This document shows, piece by piece, positions 47,272 to 64,000 of a stretch of 64,000 nt of DNA. The position numbers were made by a program, and so were the translations under genes. The stretch spans positions 497,501 through 561,500 of the forward strand of contig OX030956.1 in NCBI GenBank assembly GCA_943735955.1, in the 5' to 3' direction. Every line of letters starts with the position of its first letter. The stretch's first letter is position 1. The notes beneath the pieces are model-generated. The model had not been told where the DNA came from and ran no database searches. It was given only the letters and a program-made list of their open reading frames with translations. The stretch is from Piscicola geometra (Eukaryota > Annelida > Clitellata > Hirudinida > Piscicolidae).

Positions 47272-49220
47272 GATTCCATCTTTAGACTGCATAATGTAGT
47301 TCAGAGTAACTATCCCATAGGCTTTAAATGGTTCCTGGCTCTAATGGTTGATCCTAAATGTTGCAATTCATTCTCTTGAGGAATCTCAAGACTGCGTTGG
47401 CATGAAACTCTCTGCAAGCACCCAACCCTCCATCGCCTGCGTCATCACCCATTGCAACATTCGACTTCTAAGCTAACACTTTTCTGCTCGCTTCAATTCT
47501 ACACCCAATCGTGCTTCGTCGTTTCTGAAATTCACTCCTCCACCACACTGCATTCTGCAAACACTACTTTCTTTTTTAATTAATCTTTATTTTAGGTAAA
47601 TTTCCCGCCAACTTTTGAAATTCTGCACTTCTTTCAACTTCCCCATTGAAAATCATAATCAAAACTGCTTAGCAAGCATTGGCCGTCTGCTTGCATGATG
47701 GCTCCTTCACTTGTCTGACCGCCTTGGCGCTCCTTCCAATCGAATCTCACTTCCGCTCTGACAATAACGCTTGCTACTCACCGAAGGTGTTTCAGTGTTA
47801 GTCGATTAGGCGTCGCTTTGCTGACATACTCCATCTCGTGGTTATGATCGTGATTACCGTCATCGTAATCATCATCATTACCGTCATCGTAATCATCATT
47901 ACCATCATCGTAATCATCATCGTAATCATCATTACCATCATCATCAACGCTATCATTATCATCATCCTATTCATCATCATCATTTCCACCCTCATCATTG
48001 TCATCTTCACCACCATTGTCATCATCACCATAATTTCTACCTATTCAGTGTGCAAGTAATCAATGTCTAACCATTATCTTGGGAACAGACACAAAAGAAT
48101 ATTTACAGACACAAAAGAATATTCACAGACACTTTCTAACAAATATTTAACCTTGAATGTTCCATTGGTGTCATATATGCATTTTAAATATACAAACACG
48201 TACATATATAGGCTGCATATAACATACAGAATACATTTTTGAAGGTTTCTTGCCACATTTCTGTCGTCCAAACTTCTTCTCTTGAGATATTGACATTGGT
48301 GCACCTCATAGAACATCATCATCAAAACACCGCCCAGGCACCCCTCCCCCCTCCACTCACCCATCGACTACAGGGGCCTCTTCCAAATTGACTTGTCACT
48401 TGAAGCAACTGCATGCATGCCAAACTCACTCGCTTCGATTCCTCCTCGCGACCTCTTGCTCTTCCTCCTCCTCCTCCATCACTACTACTACCATCACCTC
48501 CACGCTGATGTGTGAACGTTTTGGTGCAGTTTGAATCACCAAGCATACTTTAATGATGCAGCGCTGTTTAATTAACTTTCAGATTGTACACTTTCTAGAA
48601 TACCACAGATACAAACATTTGAATGGCTATTTTGCATCATATCTCCTATATGCTATATGCTTAGACACAATCTCGTGGTGTATTGGTGTAGTGGCTCATT
48701 GTCTCGATGTGCTCATGCATATGCAACAAATGCATTGCGACATACATAACCGAATAAACTGCATGTTTGTAGGCAGTGTTGCTTGGCTGTTTAAAATAAC
48801 CTCCGTAGACCGACTTTATTGTGATGGTCCGATTAGGCAGATTTTAAAAGAACCTCAATAATTAAGGTGGATGAAGACTTGGTAGGATGTTGAGGCGAAG
48901 AAAAAATATTATAAATGTTTTTTGGATTAGAGGTTGAATAGTGCAAACGATGTGTAGTCTGTTCATAAGGTTTTTGGGGTGTACGAATGTTTAGAGAACT
49001 TGAAAATACATTTTGCACCCATCATAGGGTTATTAGAGTGACATCTTTTAAGCAAAACCTGTGAGACGTCATGAATCCTCTGGTGCATTTCTGTGGAGTC
49101 GGAGGAGAGTTCCAGGAGCCGTTGTCTTGGCAATAAAGTTGATATAATTTAATGTTAGAAAATAAAAAGTCAATCGAAAAGTAATTTCTTGCAAACAAAT
49201 ACGACCTGTCAAAATGGAAA

Positions 49221-49290
49221 GAGATTCAATCAATCAATCAAATAGATTTCTATAGCGCTCTTTCTTCAAATTCAAGAGCGCTCGAATTCT
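49221..49290 (-). mobile_element. SINE/LINE 3'-tail fragment, second copy
   Basis: Reverse complement of the arrangement at 35229-35290: GAGCGCTC, TTGAATTTGAAGAA, AGAGCGCTATAGAAAT and an ATTGATTGATTGA tail. Only a few differences separate the two. Confidence 0.7.
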
Positions 49291-49819
49291 AGCAAGATTG
49301 CCTGATGAAAGAGAAGGGAGCAAGAAGGAGAAGAGACGTAAGCCTTACACCGAACATGCAGAAGAACTGAAACAAGTGACATGCCAAAAGAACAATGCAA
49401 CGCAGTAATCAACCCGTTGTTCACCTCATTAAATCAAATCATTCATGCCATGTAATCATATACAAATTGTATTATAATTGTATTGTTTGTGTGCAATCGA
49501 ATACAACCATATACAAAGATTACAATTAAGTCTTTCATTTAGAATATACCTATATGACTGATTGATGGCGTAAGATCTTCGAGCAAGAAAAAACGGACTT
49601 AAAATGCAAACGAACATATGATTTGCAGCTTAAAGATCAGATAAAAAGTTTGTAAAGAAGGAATGTTGAAGTGGATGTTTGAATAGACGATAGGAGACAA
49701 GAGAGGGGGAGTTCATAACGGACTTGAGTTAAACATGAATAATAAAAATGCTGGAATGATGAAAACAATAACAGGGTATTCAAAATAATTTGAAAATCGA
49801 TAATTATTCATGACGTCAC

Positions 49820-58013
<8,194 letters not shown>

Positions 58014-58509
58014 GGTACAAAAACGAAGTTTCAAAAATAATTTTTCACTTCAATAAATTTGTACAATTTAAAATCAAATTATGCTTCAATATATATTATA
58101 AAATCATCTTAAGAATTGAATATTACTTTAAAAGTTAAAAGTTTCTTATTTTACAGTAAATTTTTAAAGAAATGGTCATATCTAATAAATCAATAATTAT
58201 AAACAAAGTATTAATTACTCGTTTGAATGAATAATTAATTTAATAAAAAAATAAATAAAATTTTAAACTATCAAGTGTCATTGGATTACAGTTTATTAAT
58301 TGAATCATTACACTATCAAAAGATTAAACTGTTCAAATAATTAAGTTTGAAAAATAAATTATCTAAATGAATGTTAAAAAAATATTATGTAAACTATTTT
58401 TGACTAGGTAATGTCACTGACAACTTTGAGCATTTTCACCTTACCTTCTTTTTCAACGTCACTTCCTTTTTACACGTTCCATAACATTAGGCCTATCTTT
58501 TGATTAAAA
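58014..58509. promoter_or_regulatory. Bidirectional promoter interval ICA1/SEC61B
   Basis: Divergent start codons 496 bp apart, AT-rich. No clear TATA box could be assigned to either gene. Shared control is inferred from spacing only. Confidence 0.5.
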
Positions 58510-59157
<648 letters not shown>

Positions 59158-60321
59158 GACCGACCTCCCTACATTATCATTATTCACATTATTTCGCCAC
59201 ACTATCATTGCTTTGTTCTTTGGTGTCGTTATTTCATTATTGGGGTTTTATTCATTTAATTGACTGCATTAAATGTCATCAAAACCATCAATTATTACCC
59301 ACTCATTCTGCTCATTGATATTTGTAATTAGCATATTCCAATTAAATCTTTAAAATCATTCAAAAAGTAAATATTTAGATTTTAAATCAAGTCATGAGGA
59401 TTAATTTATTACATCTTTCATTACAATTGTCGACAAAATGGTGTATTGCCTTGGCACATCTTCCAATAATGGGCATCAAGATACATTACGTATTCATGTA
59501 GGAAGACCAATGAGTAACAATCAGTAAATTGATCAAATGGTGGCGTCAATTGCGCTTAAGTGATGGAAACTTTCAAAAGTGGAAGAAGTTCTGAAAGGAA
59601 ATCAAAGTGCCAATAATGCGAGAAACAAATCTCTCTTTCCACTGGAGTTTTTCAAAAGTTACGAGGGTTGAGCATGCGCAAAGCTGTGAAATAGCGCAAA
59701 ACACCACGTATAAAGCGCACTTGCTGCCTCTAATTTTGGCTTTGAAATGTTGGAAACTTGAATTTGTCAAGAATAAAATAGTGGATACATCGGATGTAAG
59801 TGGCTAATTTGGTTTAAACATACTTTTCCTTTTTGGCATGGAACACAGGCGCGTCTTATACATGGTGTTCTACGGTAATAGCCTCAAATGGCATGAAGTG
59901 ACGAGGTTGTGATTGGAGTGCAAGGATAACAAAAGGATTTGAAACAAGTTGATGATGATGATGATGCTGAGATGGTAGTGGCCATGATGATGATGCTGAG
60001 ATGATAATGATGATGATGGAGGTATGTTCAAAAGATAAAGTATGTAACGGAGATGCAATAAGCAGTTTAACTATTACACTGGTGTGGACACTCGCTTGCG
60101 ATCAAACAATGCAAGATCGTCATCAACACCAACAAGAAGAATGACAAGACTGATATGGTGATTGAAGAATGGAAGAATCAAACACTTGCCTGAGCGTTTA
60201 TCGATCGGTTAAAGCACTAGGGAGATGCAGTGGGGAGGGGGGAGGATGGGAGATGCAGTGGGGGGAGGGTGATGGGAAGATGGCACTATGGGTGGGGGGG
60301 GGGGGTAAAGGGGACTTACTG
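59158..60321. other. Convergent 3' spacer SEC61B/AGPAT
   Basis: 3' UTRs of both genes. ATTAAA at about 59268 is a possible SEC61B poly(A) signal. GATGAT triplets lie at 59950-60020 and G-rich low complexity at 60225-60305. No coding exon was recognised. Confidence 0.45.
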
Positions 60322-63300
60322 TCAGTGTGCCTTGGTGGCCTTGCCATAGCTGGAGCTGGTCGACTTGATCTCTGACACTGCCACCAACTTCAAGACGACA
60401 AACACGCCTGTTGGGAGTTGTTGGTTGGGAGTTGTTGGTTGGGAGTTGTTGGTTGGGAGTTGTTGGTTGGGCGTTGTTGGTTGTGTGGTTGTTGGTTGGG
60501 AGTTGTTGTTTGGGCGTTGTTGTTTGGGCGTTGTTGTTTGGGAGTTGTTGGTTGTGTGGTTGTTGGTTGGGAGTTGTTGTTTGGGCGTTGTTGTTTGGGC
60601 GTTGTTGTTTGGGAGTTGTTGGTTGTGTGGTTGTTGGTTGGGCGTTGTTGTTTAGGAGTTGTTGTTTGGGAGTTGTTGTTTGGGAGTTGTTGGTTGGGAG
60701 TTGTTGGTTGGGCGTTGTTGGTTGTGTGGTTGTTGGTTGGGAGTTGTTGTTTGGGCGTTGTTGTTTGGGCGTTGTTGTTTAGGAGTTGTTGGTTGTGTGG
60801 TTGTTGGTTGTGTGGTTGTTGGTTGGGTGTTGTTGGTTTTGTTTTGTTGGTTGGATGTGGTGTTGGTTGGGAGTTGTTGGTTGGGAGTTGTTGTTTGGGA
60901 GTTGTTGGTTGGGAGTTGTTGGTTGGGAGTTGTTGGTTGGGAGTTGTTGGTTGGGAGTTGTTGGTTGGGAGTTGTTGGTTGGGTGTGATGTTGGTTGGGA
61001 GTTGTTGGTTGGGAGTTGTTGGTTGTGTGGTTGTTGGTTGGGTGTTGTTGGTTTTGTTTTGTTGGTTGGATGTGGTGTTGGTTGTGTGGTTGTTGGTGGG
61101 CGTTGTGTGCTTGCGGAGTGAATAATGGAGGGTCACTCAAACAGCATTAAAAAAGCAGCGAAAAAAACAAACCACAAGAAACATCTAAACAAGAAAACCT
61201 TCAAGTAAACCACACGAGCGGACCTAGTAGGACAGTGAGAGAGGCAAGCACTTGCACAGTGACAGAGCCATACGCAATGAAACAGAAGAGGAGGTAGGCG
61301 GTAGGAACGCCAGTGAGGAAGGCCCAGAAGCACCACATCAGCAGGTCATTGCTCCTCCTCCTCACATCCACCTCAACCCCGCTCGGAAAGGCGCCGTGTG
61401 TGATGAAGTGGTCGTACATGCGGTCCTGTCGTCGTGGTGGGTGGCATGTGGTGAAGGGATGGTGGTGGTGGTTGTGGTGAAGGGATGGTCGTGGTGGTGG
61501 CATGTGGTGAAGGGATGGTCGTGGTGGTGGCATGTGGTGAAGGGATGGTCGTGGTGGTGGCATGTGGTGAAGGGATGGTCGTGGTGGTGGCATGTGGTGA
61601 AGGGATGGTCGTGGTGGGTGGCATGTGGTGAAGGGATGGTGGTGGGTGGCATGTGGTGAAGGGATGGTCGTGGTGGGTGGCATGTGGTGAAGGGATGGTG
61701 GTGGTGGTGGCATGTGGTGAAGGGATGGTCGTGGTGGTGGCATGTGGTGAAGGGATGGTCGTGGTGGTGGCATGTTGTGAAGGGATGGTGGTGGTGGTGG
61801 CATGTGGTGAAGGGATGGTCGTGGTGGTGGCATGTGGTGAAGGGATGGTCGTGGTGGTGGCATGTGGTGAAGGGATGGTGGTGGTTGTAGCATGTGGTGA
61901 AGGGATGGTCGTGGTGGTGGTTGTGGTGAAGGGATGGTAGTGGTGGTGGTGGCATGTGGTGAAGGGATGGTGGTGGTGGTGGTTGTGGTGAAGGGATGGT
62001 AGTGGTGGTGGTTGTGGTGAAGGGATGGTGGTGGTGGTTGTGGTGGAGGGGTGGTGGTGGTGGTGGCATGTGGTGAAGGGATGGTCGTGGTGGTGGCATG
62101 TGGTGAAGGGATGGTCGTGGTGGTGGTTGTGGTGAAGGGATGGTAGTGGTGGTGGTTGTGGTGAAGGGATGGTGGTGGTGGTTGTGGTGGAGGGGTGGTG
62201 GTGGTGGTGGCATGTGGTGAAGGGATGGTGGTGGTGGCATGTGGTGAAGGGATGGTCGTGGTGGTGGTTGTGGTGAAGGGATGGTAGTGGTGGTGGTTGT
62301 GGTGAAGGGATGGTGGTGGTGGTTGTGGTGGAGGGGTGGTGGTGGTGGTGGCATGTGGTGAAGGGATGGTCGTGGTGGTGGTTGTGGTGAAGGGATGGTC
62401 GTGGTGGTGGCATGTGGTGAAGGGATGGTCGTGGTGGTGGTTGTGGTGAAGGGATGGTAGTGGTGGTGGTTGTGGTGAAGGGATGGTGGTGGTGGTTGTG
62501 GTGGAGGGGTGGTGGTGGTGGTGGCATGTGGTGAAGGGATGGTCGTGGTGGTGGTTGTGGTGAAGGGATGGTAGTGGTGGTGGTTGTGGTGAAGGGATGG
62601 TGGTGGTGGTTGTGGTGGAGGGGTGGTGGTGGTGGTGGCATGTGGTGAAGGGATGGTGGTGGTGGCATGTGGGCAAGGGATGGTCGTCGTGGTGGCATGT
62701 GGTGAAGGGATGGTCGTGGTGGTTGTGAAGGGATAGTAGTGGTGGTGGCATGTGGTGAAGGGATGGTCGTCGTGGTGGCATGTGGTGAAGGGATGGTGGT
62801 GGTGGCATGTGGTGAAGGGATAGTAGAGGTGGGTGGCATGTGGTGAAGAGATGGTGGTGGTGGTGAAGGGATGGTGGTGGTGGTTGTGGTGAAGGGATGG
62901 TAGTGGTGGTTGTGGTGGTAAAGGGATGGTAGTGGTTGTGGTGGTGGGTTGGAGAAGGATGGGTGGTGAATGGATTGTTAACACACATTTATACGCATCA
63001 AGAGATCTCTAATGAGAGGAAATGGACTATATGGGTATGATGAAACTAGCTCGAAAAACAAGAAAACAAATTCGTCCTCCTGAAATGATTTAGGCGAGGT
63101 ATGACGGCTTCTCACGTGAACGACATTTACGTAGAATATTAATTCAATTAAATGATAATTAAATTAATTCAAACTAAAACAATTATGCTATCAAATAATT
63201 AATAACACGACGATAATGATTGTGATGATAATGAAGATGGTGATGATGATAATGAAGATGGTGATGATGATAATGATGATCTTATGTTGAGTGAGATTAA

Positions 63301-64000
63301 AAGAACGACAAGAGTTAGACTTTAGCATGAGAGATATGAGAACACAGAGGACTCTTAATAATTCTTCACAGACTGTACAATAGACTCTCGTACTACATTG
63401 CATTGAAGGCAGTTTCTGAAGGCGAGTTCAGAAGGCAGAACGTCAAAGAAGTATGCAGATGCCGATAGTTGGAACATGGTTGTTCTAGCTTTGCTGTGCG
63501 TCAACGACAACCACTACTGCAACACTACTGCAACTACAACAAAAACTACTACAACAACCACTACAACAAAAACTACTACAACAACCACTACAACAAAAAC
63601 TACTACAACTACAACAAAAACTACTGCAGCCACTACTACAACACACCTTGTAGACGTAGTGTTGATGCAACCATGCAGCACATTCCTCGTCGTTGTCTGT
63701 GGGAATCTCATCCAATGGAATCCTCCTGTGACGTCATCACCATCATTTATGTAGCGCTGTATACAAATGCAGTGTCCTTTCGTATGCGTGCATTTTGTTA
63801 TGCATGCACCCACCTATCATCCGTCCACCCATCATCCACCCACCCATGCACCCACGCGTACACTCACTTGGCGTATATGACGGCGGTGCACGCTTTGCCC
63901 TGCAGCACACTCATCATGCTCGGGTGTGCACTCTCCTCCGTGAAGGCCAGCGTCAAGTCGAGCACTGCATTTACTGGTCGTCGTGGTGGTCATGATGATG
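60322..64000 (-). CDS. 1-acylglycerol-3-phosphate acyltransferase (AGPAT3/4 type), C-terminal part
   Basis: Acylates lysophosphatidic acid to phosphatidic acid in ER/Golgi membranes. Four 3' exons are in the window: 63868-63973 (NAVLDLTLAFTEESAHPSMM then LQGKACTAVIYA), 63647-63725 (RIPLDEIPTDNDEECAAWL, HQHYVYK), 61224-61425 (DRMYDHFITHGAFPSG, then a membrane segment around WCFWAFLTGVPTAYLLFCF) and 60322-60407 (GVFVVLKLVAVSEIKSTSS, stop). Junction phases agree and the order follows AGPAT3/4, which end in two membrane segments. The catalytic HxxxxD region lies off the right edge. Both introns between the last three exons are swollen by minisatellites. AGPAT3 versus AGPAT4 cannot be decided. Confidence 0.9.
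60408..61105. repeat. 14-bp minisatellite in last AGPAT intron
   Basis: About 50 units of TTGGGAGTTGTTGG with TTTGGGCG and TTGTGTGG variants. On the sense strand the unit is CCAACAACTCCCAA, which has no AG and no G. The array runs right into the acceptor: the last unit becomes CTCCCAACAG before the final exon. Confidence 0.95.
61429..62960. repeat. 30-bp minisatellite in penultimate AGPAT intron
   Basis: About 50 units built on CATGTGGTGAAGGGATGG plus TCGTGGTGGTGG, with TGGTGG, TAGTGG and GGAGGGG variants and composite longer units. It begins within about 10 bp of the acceptor at 61426. Because the unit length is mostly a multiple of 3 it stays open on the minus strand and runs in frame into the AGPAT exon. 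Confidence 0.95.
63530..63645. repeat. ACAACAAAAACTACT-type repeat beside AGPAT donor
   Basis: Imperfect triplet-based repeat (CTACAACAACCACTACAAC). On the sense strand it is GTT/GTAGT-rich and begins at the donor of the 63647-63725 exon (AAG|GTGTGTTGTAG), another donor-side G/T-rich array. Confidence 0.8.

Larger units (their letters stand above)
46878..49819. other. NPDC1 3' UTR and convergent spacer to ICA1
   Basis: No convincing gene. It holds a (CA)n run at about 47000-47055, an NPDC1 poly(A) signal at 47266, ATC-rich low complexity at 47835-48030, and a SINE-like tail at 49221-49290. A 102-codon plus-strand frame at 48553 has no recognisable similarity or codon signal, so I do not call it. 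Confidence 0.5.

Noticed and set aside
48553..48861. 102-codon plus-strand open frame as a small gene
   Set aside because: No recognisable domain or signal peptide, and it lies in a convergent 3' spacer; chance openness is likely.
60390..61136. Asn/Thr/Pro-rich and Leu/Val/Gly-rich frames across the 14-bp AGPAT array
   Set aside because: Open in several frames on both strands; this is an intronic repeat between two exons whose phases match.

Overview
This is nuclear DNA from an invertebrate animal. Genes are split into many short exons with GT-AG introns, there is an animal-only gene set (androglobin, MED29, NPDC1, ICA1, a fibrinogen-domain lectin, SLC22 carriers), a non-LTR retrotransposon, and a very large amount of tandem repeat. 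Lophotrochozoan (mollusc-like) affinity is my tentative inference from the fibrinogen-lectin type, the GAGT microsatellite and short dispersed motifs resembling molluscan SINE cores; the sequence alone does not settle it.

Layout. 1-10674 (-): most of an androglobin gene (calpain-like N-terminus through the first half of the permuted globin and its IQ motif); the C-terminus lies off the left edge. 11334-13244 (-): MED29, head-to-head with 13532-17335 (+) phosphoglycerate kinase. 17984-31585 (+): a secreted PAN plus fibrinogen-domain lectin whose seventh intron is about 10.5 kb, almost all a 14-bp satellite split by a broken CR1/L2-like LINE. 31977-44121 (-): three tandem SLC22 organic-ion transporter genes, with a 97-residue secreted PAN-like peptide gene between the first and second. 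44531-46877 (+): NPDC1. 49820-58013 (-): ICA1 (ICA69), head-to-head with 58510-59157 (+) SEC61B. 60322 to the right edge (-): C-terminal exons of an AGPAT3/4-type acyltransferase.

The genes are unrelated housekeeping and physiological loci, not a cluster acting together; the exception is the SLC22 trio, a tandem family with signs of patchwork gene conversion. Two gene pairs probably share bidirectional promoters (MED29/PGK, ICA1/SEC61B).

The most interesting material is in the repeats. (1) PGK exon 5 ends in six copies of a 24-bp in-frame unit, each unit ending in a donor-like AAG|GTGA; removing five copies gives exactly the usual animal PGK length (416 residues). (2) Intronic tandem arrays appear polarised with respect to transcription: those on the acceptor side are mostly C/A-rich and AG-free on the sense strand, while donor-side arrays are G/T-rich. 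(3) SLC22 copy A has an exon whose 5' part matches copy C and whose 3' part matches copy B. All translations, exon edges and unit counts were worked out by eye and are exact only where the reading frame checks out across every junction (PGK, the lectin, NPDC1, SEC61B, MED29, SLC22 copy A, the PAN peptide, and the first six ICA1 exons).
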